Source of the DNA: Candidatus Brocadiaceae bacterium
Lineage (GTDB): Bacteria; Planctomycetota; Brocadiia; SM23-32
DNA: 6,811 bases
Assembly (NCBI GenBank): GCA_003551785.1
Contig: PUNP01000023.1
Span: 1 to 6,811, forward strand
Direction: 5' to 3'
A program made the position numbers and the translations under genes. The stretch's first letter is position 1, and every line of letters starts with the position of its first letter. The notes below the pieces were generated by a model that saw nothing but the letters and a program-made list of their open reading frames with translations, did not search any database and was not told the origin of the DNA. Below, piece after piece: positions 1-6,238 of this stretch.

Positions 1-27
1 AGGTGCAAAATGAGAAATATAGTAACA

Positions 28-94
28 CAAGATGCCTTTCATAGTATAGCACGCATCCCTGCGTGCGCTCTGGACAGGCAAGATGCCTGTCATA
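28..94. repeat. cluster of short hairpin repeats (REP-like)
   Basis: Two perfect palindromic hairpins stand six bases apart: GCACGCA-TCCC-TGCGTGC at 49-66 and GACAGGC-AAGAT-GCCTGTC at 73-91. Each has a 7-bp stem and a 4- or 5-base loop. The right half of the second hairpin is also present at 28-43 (CAAGATGCCTTTCATA, 15 of 16 bases matching 79-94), where the left arm has decayed and no hairpin can form. The pattern looks like a small array of palindromic repeat units with different arms but the same layout and a spacing of about 24-27 bp. This resembles the dispersed intergenic palindromes (REP-like elements) of many GC-rich bacteria. Whether they recur elsewhere in this genome cannot be seen here. 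Confidence 0.6.
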
Positions 95-184
95 CATTAC
101 GCCTGCACCTTTTCGGCCACGCCCCGAGACCAGGCAGGCGGCATAATAACCCGGGGGCTATCCAGATATTTCCAGTTCTTTTTT

Positions 185-205
185 CGATAGCGATCCCGAT
201 AGCGA
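185..205. repeat. short tandem repeat, 12-bp period
   Basis: The nonamer CGATAGCGA occurs at 185-193 and again at 197-205, separated by TCC, which gives nearly two copies of a 12-bp unit. It lies in gene-free DNA. It may be a simple-sequence tract or the remnant of a longer tandem array, and no function can be assigned. Confidence 0.5.
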
Positions 206-250
206 CTTGTGGCATTGTTGCATAGTTCACACTCTGCCGGTTCACGGACG

Positions 251-310
251 GGATTCTGTTGACGATTACGGGCGACGAGTAGAATCCTTTCAATCGTGTA
301 CCGTAATCGT
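251..310. repeat. two interleaved inverted repeats
   Basis: GGATTCT at 251-257 is the exact reverse complement of AGAATCC at 281-287. ACGATTACGG at 262-271 is the exact reverse complement of CCGTAATCGT at 301-310. The arms alternate (left1, left2, right1, right2), so the two stems cannot both form as simple hairpins. They could be alternative structures or an H-type pseudoknot in RNA from either strand. The region lies 50-110 bases past the stop codon of the sialidase-like gene, so a transcript of that operon could include it. No T-run follows, so a simple intrinsic terminator is not supported. Confidence 0.55.
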
Positions 311-359
311 TCACCGAATAGGCACCTGAGTAGTGACTTTCGTTTGACATTAGCGCGGT

Positions 360-1769
360 TTAAGAATCGCTAGGCGCCTCGAACCGCGCCATGATACCCC
401 ACGCTTTGCCGCGGTTGCTGTCCAGGGCGATCATCAAGCGGTTACGCCCCGGGCGCGGCTTCACGGGCATGCTGTGCGCGTCGACCTTCGCCGGATTCGA
501 TCCCGGACCTTGGAAGACCAGAGCGTCGTTCAGCCAGACCCGGATCGGCCCGTCGCAACCCAGATGCAACATGCCTTCCCGCCCGTCGCCGCCGTCGAAT
601 TCGCCGGCGAAATAGACGACGCCGGGCCGGCCGCCGATCCGGTCGTGCGCATCAACAAACGCATCCGGCGGCACGTATTCGCTGCCGGCGCCGGGCATGG
701 CTTCGCGCATTTCCCAGCCCAGGTCACTGCGTTCCAGGTCAGGCGGCGTCAACGCCTCGAGCCCGGCCGGAAGGGGTTGCAGACCGGAAACCTGCCAGCG
801 CGTTATAAACGGCGCGTCGAAGACGACATCCGCCACGAAAATGTCGGGGTGATTCCACTGGTTCACGGCGGGATCGTCCGGCGCGATGTGGTTCGAGTAA
901 TAGGCCATGGCAAAGCGATGCCGGTTGCCCGGCCAGGGCGCCACGCTCATGTAGGCGCAGTCGAAACCGGGACCCGACGGCATGACGAACTGCAGTTCCG
1001 GCCGGTCGCCGACAATCTTGAACAGTGCCAGTTGCGAAACGTTGGTGCCCGCGCGCGGCGACCAGCGACCACCGATGTACAGGTCGTCGCCAACGAACCA
1101 CAGCATCGGGTTGTTCATCACGAGATCCAGCGTGACCCAGTCCCATTGGCTGTAAGGCGGCGTGGCCCGTGCCAGTATGGGACCGATGTCACTTTTTGAC
1201 CGGATGAGCATGGCCGCGGCGCCATCCGGTTTGAAATCGACGGACGCCTCGTTGCCGTCTTCGCACAGGAGGCCTTGATGCGACCAGGCCAGTCCGTCAT
1301 CGCTTTCGAACCAGGCCACAACGAATCGGCCGGTGTTCGGATCGCGGCCATAAGCGGGACAGTAATGGCGTCCCTGGAACCAGCGCGGTTTCCACATGAC
1401 CCAGCCGTCCGCACCGGTATAGGGGGTCCAGGGCGACCAGTTCAGGCCGTTTTCGGTCCAGGAGGTTCCGCTGCGGCGCGAACGGGTCATTCCGGCGGCC
1501 GTGCCCTCGAAACCTACCAGGTGCAGGCGCCGGTCTCCGACGGCGTAAAGCTGCGCGTCCCGCGTGTCGCGATCACTGCGCGCGACGGTGACGGTATCGA
1601 AATGCGCACCGCCGTCGCGGCTGCGCTGCACGACCAGGCGACCCTGGTCACAGACATGCGCGTCGCCCTGGCGGTAGCCGACATAGAGCGCGCCCTGAAA
1701 CCAGGCCGCGCCCGTGAAAGCGTTATGAAACGAATCGGCGGTGATGCGCCGGATGCTTCGAATGATCAT
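360..1769 (-). CDS. sialidase-fold (BNR/Asp-box) protein with C-terminal beta-sandwich domain
   Basis: This 469-residue protein appears to be a sialidase-superfamily beta-propeller. The opening segment HNAFTGAAWFQGALYVGYRQGDAH (residues 15-38, here split as HNAFTGAAWF and QGALYVGYRQGDAH) resembles the first strand of that family, with the Arg of the YRxGxxH motif at 33. Asp-box-like turns follow at residues 50-57 (SRDGGAHF), 105-111 (TENGLNW) and 156-162 (SDDGLAW). From about residue 345 a separate domain begins. Its segments FAGEFDGG, HLGCDGPIRVWLND and GRNRLMIALD are typical of galactose-binding-like beta-sandwiches found on glycosidases. I see no FRIP motif and cannot locate a full sialidase catalytic set, so true sialidase activity is uncertain. 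No signal peptide is visible. The start is an ATG preceded by a good AGGAG seven bases upstream. It is the last gene of the minus-strand set, 68 bp after the URO-D-like remnant. The fold call is fairly firm, but the substrate is unknown. Confidence 0.8.
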   Translation of the reverse strand: MIIRSIRRITADSFHNAFTGAAWFQGALYVGYRQGDAHVCDQGRLVVQRSRDGGAHFDTVTVARSDRDTRDAQLYAVGDRRLHLVGFEGTAAGMTRSRRSGTSWTENGLNWSPWTPYTGADGWVMWKPRWFQGRHYCPAYGRDPNTGRFVVAWFESDDGLAWSHQGLLCEDGNEASVDFKPDGAAAMLIRSKSDIGPILARATPPYSQWDWVTLDLVMNNPMLWFVGDDLYIGGRWSPRAGTNVSQLALFKIVGDRPELQFVMPSGPGFDCAYMSVAPWPGNRHRFAMAYYSNHIAPDDPAVNQWNHPDIFVADVVFDAPFITRWQVSGLQPLPAGLEALTPPDLERSDLGWEMREAMPGAGSEYVPPDAFVDAHDRIGGRPGVVYFAGEFDGGDGREGMLHLGCDGPIRVWLNDALVFQGPGSNPAKVDAHSMPVKPRPGRNRLMIALDSNRGKAWGIMARFEAPSDS

Positions 1770-1776
1770 GATCCCA

Positions 1777-1781
1777 CTCCT
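1777..1781 (-). promoter_or_regulatory. ribosome binding site of the sialidase-like gene
   Basis: The minus strand reads AGGAG at these positions, seven bases before the ATG at 1769. It is the clearest Shine-Dalgarno sequence in the window and fixes the start of the 469-residue protein. The start codon lies within a palindrome, GATCATGATC (1764-1773), which is probably incidental. Confidence 0.75.
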
Positions 1782-1837
1782 GTATCTACGCTAAAGACGC
1801 TTGCAGGTTTTGCATACGCCTCGCTAGTTTGCGGTTT

Positions 1838-2310
1838 TCAGTTCAATTCGGCACGCTTGGGTTCCCGGCTCCGGTTGTGACGCGCCACGATGTGGCCCAC
1901 GATCCGGATGCGCTCGATGTCACCGGTGGATGAGAGTTCGTCGGAAATGCCCAGGATCAGTCGGGGCGCGAAGCGCTCGATCAGTTCGTGCGTGGCCTCT
2001 TTTAGCAGGGATACCGGGAAGGTCCGGTCGAAATACACGGCCGGTAACCCGTCGAGCAGGAACATGTCGTCACCCAGACCCGCCTGGATTTCCGCGAACG
2101 TCACATCGCCCGGTCGAGTTCCGTTTGTGTCAATTGCCCTGTGGGACGCGGCAGCCGTGCCGCCGACCAGGGCGGCGGCAACGGCTCGCCGGCAAACAGC
2201 TTGTCTCCGAACAAGCAACCGATTCGCGGTTGCCAGATGATCTTGCCGTCCGATTGGCCGAACGCGACCTTCTTGTGTAAACCGGCCAGTGAATCTTCCA
2301 CTTGCTTCAC
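1838..2310 (-). pseudogene. uroporphyrinogen decarboxylase-like gene, internally deleted and frameshifted
   Basis: Two pieces of a URO-D-family (uroporphyrinogen-III decarboxylase-like, methyltransferase-related TIM barrel) protein lie in different frames. The N-terminal piece runs from about 2310 to 2167 and includes KKVAFGQSDGKIIWQPRIGC and FAGEPLPPPW. It resembles the start of URO-D-like proteins, where the WQPR segment is typical. The C-terminal piece runs from about 2107 to 1838 and includes FAEIQAGLGDDMFLLDGLP, RLILGISDE and STGDIERIRIVGHIV, the usual end of such proteins. Together they cover about 140 residues, whereas the family is usually around 350-400, so roughly 200 or more central residues are missing. 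The junction lies between about 2170 and 2107. The most likely start is the GTG at 2301, behind GAGGTGA, although the GTG at 2310 is also possible. It begins 13-22 bases after the stop of the 1304-residue gene. An assembly error is an alternative to true decay. Confidence 0.75.
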
Positions 2311-2314
2311 CTCA
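2308..2314 (-). promoter_or_regulatory. ribosome binding site of the URO-D-like remnant
   Basis: The minus strand reads GAGGTGA here, six bases before a GTG at 2301. This supports 2301 over the GTG at 2310, which lies inside the motif itself. The short gap after the upstream stop codon (2324) suggests co-transcription or translational coupling with the 1304-residue gene, even though the downstream frame is now broken. Confidence 0.5.
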
Positions 2315-2323
2315 TGGTTGCAA

Positions 2324-5300
2324 TTACCGGAACGGAAAATCGTCCTTCAAAAGTATGCGACGCGCTTCAGTAGGCCTGGACTCGCTGCCGTCGGCATCGA
2401 CATATGTCGCGAACAAAAATAGCTCTATGCCCGGCTGCAGATTGCTGGCGTCAAGAACCGGTTCAGCACCTGAGACTATGCGCTCGGCACCGCGTCCGTC
2501 CTCGTAGGCGGACACGTAAACGCGGTATTCCTGGGCGCCTTCGATCTCTGTGAGCTTGATCTCGAGGCGCGTCACGAGGCCGTCGTAGTCGTCCGGCGGC
2601 GCCAGGGTTTCAAATGCCGTCGGGTCGCCCACGCCCGTTTCACGCAGCGCCGCGATCGGGTTAGGCAATTCGCGCGCCGTTTCGGCCCATTGTTGTTCGA
2701 GCAGGCCGGCCGTTGCGCGCTGCACCTCCACCGGTGCGTCGGTCATCGATTCGGCGTCCTCATAAACCGCCTTGAGCCGATGCAACCGCACGCTGCGGTC
2801 CTCGACTTCGAGCTTCTCGTGCGCGTATATGTTGTGCGTACGATGCTCGACGATGATCCGGCGCAGTTTCAGCGGCAATTGCACGACGCCGTCGCCGCCC
2901 TCGCTGCCCCACCAGGTCGTGTCATGCTCGCGGAAGTTGTCGTACGGCAGATGCGACGGCAGCGGGAATTCGAGATAGCGCCAGCCGTCGTAGTTGAAAT
3001 ACGACCAGGTGTGGATGTCGTCGCAGTTCCAGTCGTCCTTCGTGCCGGTGCTGCGCCAGATTTCGCCATCGGCATCCTCAACCTCGTAGACAATCCGGCC
3101 CCAGTTCGAGCGGCCGTCGGCCCAGACGCCCAGCGCGCGCGCTTTGCCGGGAATCGGGATGGGTGCTTCCGGTTCGAACACGCCGTACCAGGCGGCCAGC
3201 GGCCGCTCGACATCCGGATCGTCGAGCTCGATCTGCCAGACCGAAGCGTTGCGCTTGGGACATTCGACGATTTCCGAACGCATTGGGCCGTCGTAACGCG
3301 GCGCGGCCCAGTGTGCTTCGGCATGCGGCTCATACGGCCCCGGCGTGTAGGTCCATGGAGTTTCCAGAGCATCAAGCAACTGGTGATGCTTGCCGGGCGC
3401 CACCTGGTTCTCGGGACGGTATTCCACCCGGCGGCCGCCCATGGCCGCTTCCATCATCGGATGTTCCGTCCGAACGAAAGTGTGGTCGGTTTCGCCCAGC
3501 CCGACTTCGAGCACGGTATCGTCCGAAACGATCCATAGCGGGGTCGGCGTCAGGGTCACGCGAGCCCAGCCCTGGGTATCAGGTTCGAGGGGAAAGGTGT
3601 TGCCCGATTCGTCCACTTTCTCGAAGACGCCGTCTTCCGGCAGCCGCAGGCGCGCCTCGCGCCGGCCGCGAACGGTCCACATCGGATACACGTTGCGGTC
3701 ATTCGAGGTGAAATGCAGACAGTAGGCCGAATGCGACCCGGTCGGCAGGTACCCCTGGTATTCGCCCGGATCGAGCATTCGGGTCATGGTCGCGTAGGCT
3801 GTCAGCGCCGGTTTAGGATTATATTCCGGGCGGCGCGCTACCAGACCGAGTTCGCCATAGTGTTGATTGCCCCATTTCCCGGAACAGTCATGCACGGTAA
3901 AACAACCGGCCAGGGTCGAGTTGGGAATCATGGCCAGCGAAAGGGCTGACAGCCGCACATAGTGATCCGCCGAGCGCCGGTGCCCCAGGGCCAGCGGATT
4001 GCTGGTGGGATAGTAGGATTCGGGGTGGATGATCGGCACATCCTCGTAACCGTGTTCCTTCATGGCCTGGCGCAGCAACCACACCCGATTCGGCGTGACT
4101 TCCCGAATCGGCATCTCGGGCGTCCGTTCGAAAGTCGGTTCATCGACGCCGATGTAGTCGAACAGCTCGCGCGGAAACCCGGATTCCAGCAACGGGATGG
4201 TAAACGACGAGGCGGCCCATGCCAGCGCGATCGGCGCGTCGGGCGCGTGCATCCGGATGCCTTCGCAGACGGCTTTGCCGTAAATGAAATTCCCGCGCAC
4301 CCGCCGGGCTTCCTCTTCAGTCCAGGTCGGATCTTCGCCGATATATTGGCGAGGCACGCCATAGGTCAAATCCCGTGTGATACTGGTCTCGATAAACATG
4401 GAAAACGAGGGAACCAGCGGGTTTTCTTCGAAACGTCTTGCAATCCGTTTGCCAATTTGGTCACGATTAGCTTTGTATTTTTCGGGATCGTACGGATCTT
4501 CAAAGGCCCAGGGTTGCGCGCTGCGTTGATCGTTACCGATATGTTGGGGCCAGGGCCGCACTCCCCACTCGCGCATCAGCTCGGGATCGCGACTGGCGCC
4601 GAAACGGGCGCCGACGGCACGGATCAGGTAATAATTCTCCTTCGGATCCGCATGGGTGCCATGACCGCCCATCCAGTTCCAGAAACCCCACTGGCTGTTT
4701 TCCGGCGTGGCCTGACGCTCGTCCGGCGGCAACTGCGCGAACGTCGCTGGACGCGCCAGGCGGGACGTCTGCGCTCGGTCGCGACGGAAAAGGCGTCGTA
4801 TCGCACTACCCGATGCTGGCGCATCTTCCGTCACTTCAACTTCGGTCAACACGTTGTGAAGCCCGTAGACGCCGGGTTCGAGCGGGATCTCCAGGCGCGC
4901 CTGCTCGCGGGGTCCCAGCGCGATCCGACGCCGGGATACGCCGGCCGGCTGATCGTAGGGATCGGTGACCGTCACGGTAAGGTCGGCCGTTACCGGATGG
5001 CTACGCCGGCTTTCGAGATCGACCTGCCAGATCGGTTTCTCGGGCGCGACATAGGTATTGCCATGACGGTTGCCGCCGGCGATCATGCGCAGCGGCGCCT
5101 CTTCCAGCGTCATGGCGAATACGCGCACCCCACTGGGAAGACCGCCCTGATAATAGCCGTAATCCGCCGGATCGGGATAAGCCCGATAGGGATGCGCCGC
5201 CTTGGTCAGTTCCAGGAAGAAAACGTTCTGCTCGCGCAATTCCGAACCGATCATGGCTGCGTCCAGATCGATGGGAACAAGCCACAGATTGGCGTTCGAG

Positions 5301-6238
5301 CCGTCCTTGGCGCGAACCGCGAGACGCACAGCGTCACCCGGCGCACTGCTCGCGCTGAACGTCGGAATGTCGGCCGCCACATCAATCGGGAATCCGGCGT
5401 GAGGCCGGTAGAAGCGCGCCGTGATAACCGGTAGCGTATGCTCCTCGCCGTCATGAGCGGCCACCAGCCACAGGCGCTGGTAGGGCCGGTTCGGCACGCG
5501 AAACGTGATCCGCGCCGGATCGAACTGGGTCGGCGCGGGCCAGGTGTTTTGGCCGTAGATATGACCGACAAAATTCCGGTGACGGAACAGGCTTTGACTG
5601 AGATCGACATGATCGAGGTCGTCCGGCCGTGGGTTGAATTCAAAAGGGATACCGTCGATCAGGCCCTGCCCTTGTGGCAATGCGCCGGACTCCAGGGCAC
5701 GTGCATTGAGGCGTAAATCCAGCGACACCGGATGAAAATGCCCGGGCGTTTCGTCGGTCAGCGATCGGACTTCCAGCGCGGCGATGCGCACCGGACGCCG
5801 CACCCAGAGAAATACATCGCCGGCCCGCTCGGCTCCGGGTTTATGCTCCGCAATCAGGTAGCCATCGCAATAGATCCGAACGCTGCCGGCTTGATGGACG
5901 ATGCGCAGGTCCGACCAGCGTTCCGTGACGGCCGGCAGCACATCGAGCGCGGATTCGATCTCGCGCCGCCAGGATTCAGGCGAAAGCGGGGAAATGCTGC
6001 GAAACAGATTTGTGAATTGCGGAGCAACGATATTGCCTCTCCCATCCCGCGCAAAATCCAGCCGGAACCCACTGTCGTGCCGCAATTCGGCATCGCGCAA
6101 GTACGTTTCGCCGGGATCCGGCAGCGCCGGTGTTGCCCGGCGATTGGCGTCGAACAGCAACCCATACGCCAGAGCCGGATCCGGGGACAGCGTTTCCATG
6201 AGCGAGCAGACCCATAGATTCATCGCCGCCATGCTCAC
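2324..6238 (-). CDS. multidomain glycoside-hydrolase-like protein with clan-A-type barrel
   Basis: This 1304-residue protein is probably a carbohydrate-active enzyme. Residues 45-160 look like a concanavalin-A/LamG-type jelly roll (WSDLRIVHQAGSVRIYCDGY). Residues 165-300 and about 400-470 look like further beta-sandwiches. An Arg-rich linker (481-497) precedes a TIM-barrel-like region, about 510-830, which opens with WGFWNWMGGHGTH. There E617 (SMFIETS) fits an acid/base at strand 4, DYIGVDEP (694-701) fits strand 6, and E740 (IIHPESYYP) fits a strand-7 nucleophile. The 123-residue spacing suits clan GH-A. Residues 808-905 resemble the beta-domain that follows GH39-like barrels. Residues 1030-1135 (LGVWADGRSNWGRIVYE, DGWRYLEFPLP) resemble a carbohydrate-binding sandwich, and 1218-1300 a fibronectin-III domain. 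No clear signal peptide is seen. The given start is GTG; ATGs at 6232, 6223 and 6199 are alternatives, and none has a good ribosome binding site. Family and substrate are not assigned. Confidence 0.8.
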   Translation of the reverse strand: MSMAAMNLWVCSLMETLSPDPALAYGLLFDANRRATPALPDPGETYLRDAELRHDSGFRLDFARDGRGNIVAPQFTNLFRSISPLSPESWRREIESALDVLPAVTERWSDLRIVHQAGSVRIYCDGYLIAEHKPGAERAGDVFLWVRRPVRIAALEVRSLTDETPGHFHPVSLDLRLNARALESGALPQGQGLIDGIPFEFNPRPDDLDHVDLSQSLFRHRNFVGHIYGQNTWPAPTQFDPARITFRVPNRPYQRLWLVAAHDGEEHTLPVITARFYRPHAGFPIDVAADIPTFSASSAPGDAVRLAVRAKDGSNANLWLVPIDLDAAMIGSELREQNVFFLELTKAAHPYRAYPDPADYGYYQGGLPSGVRVFAMTLEEAPLRMIAGGNRHGNTYVAPEKPIWQVDLESRRSHPVTADLTVTVTDPYDQPAGVSRRRIALGPREQARLEIPLEPGVYGLHNVLTEVEVTEDAPASGSAIRRLFRRDRAQTSRLARPATFAQLPPDERQATPENSQWGFWNWMGGHGTHADPKENYYLIRAVGARFGASRDPELMREWGVRPWPQHIGNDQRSAQPWAFEDPYDPEKYKANRDQIGKRIARRFEENPLVPSFSMFIETSITRDLTYGVPRQYIGEDPTWTEEEARRVRGNFIYGKAVCEGIRMHAPDAPIALAWAASSFTIPLLESGFPRELFDYIGVDEPTFERTPEMPIREVTPNRVWLLRQAMKEHGYEDVPIIHPESYYPTSNPLALGHRRSADHYVRLSALSLAMIPNSTLAGCFTVHDCSGKWGNQHYGELGLVARRPEYNPKPALTAYATMTRMLDPGEYQGYLPTGSHSAYCLHFTSNDRNVYPMWTVRGRREARLRLPEDGVFEKVDESGNTFPLEPDTQGWARVTLTPTPLWIVSDDTVLEVGLGETDHTFVRTEHPMMEAAMGGRRVEYRPENQVAPGKHHQLLDALETPWTYTPGPYEPHAEAHWAAPRYDGPMRSEIVECPKRNASVWQIELDDPDVERPLAAWYGVFEPEAPIPIPGKARALGVWADGRSNWGRIVYEVEDADGEIWRSTGTKDDWNCDDIHTWSYFNYDGWRYLEFPLPSHLPYDNFREHDTTWWGSEGGDGVVQLPLKLRRIIVEHRTHNIYAHEKLEVEDRSVRLHRLKAVYEDAESMTDAPVEVQRATAGLLEQQWAETARELPNPIAALRETGVGDPTAFETLAPPDDYDGLVTRLEIKLTEIEGAQEYRVYVSAYEDGRGAERIVSGAEPVLDASNLQPGIELFLFATYVDADGSESRPTEARRILLKDDFPFR

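Larger units (their letters stand above)
1..359. other. gene-free region with repeats, downstream of the sialidase-like gene
   Basis: I find no convincing gene here. GC content is about 50 % by hand count, clearly below the neighbouring coding DNA. Short open frames exist on both strands, including one of 86 codons on the minus strand starting ten bases after the stop of the 469-residue gene. They lack a ribosome binding site, resemble nothing I know, and run through inverted and tandem repeats. The region contains two perfect hairpins, a degenerate direct repeat, a short tandem repeat and two interleaved inverted repeats, listed separately. It lies beyond the end of the minus-strand gene set, so it may include that operon's 3' untranslated region. 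I see no classical hairpin followed by a T-run on either strand. Confidence 0.6.

Noticed and set aside
28..94. A CRISPR array.
   Set aside because: The units are too short, their arms differ in sequence, and there are no regular spacers flanked by identical repeats.
1..110. AGGTGCA at 1-7 and its complement TGCACCT at 104-110 as the ends of a mobile element.
   Set aside because: The match is only seven bases, there is no transposase or target duplication, and the left copy touches the window edge.
90..350. An 86-codon minus-strand open frame starting just after the stop of the 469-residue gene.
   Set aside because: There is no ribosome binding site, GC content is low, it resembles no known protein, and it reads through inverted and tandem repeats and into the hairpin cluster.
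474..1199. A 241-codon plus-strand open frame opposite the sialidase-like gene, with a similar one at 1275-1880.
   Set aside because: Both lie opposite the Asp-box protein, lack family resemblance and have Arg-rich shadow composition.
2097..2170. Programmed ribosomal frameshifting joining the two URO-D-like fragments.
   Set aside because: A frameshift would restore the frame but not the roughly 200 missing central residues, and I see no clear slippery heptamer with a downstream structure.
3962..5434. A 490-codon open frame on the plus strand, opposite the large glycosidase-like gene.
   Set aside because: It is antisense to a protein with convincing domains, its translation is Arg/Gly-rich and resembles nothing, and long antisense frames are expected in GC-rich coding DNA.
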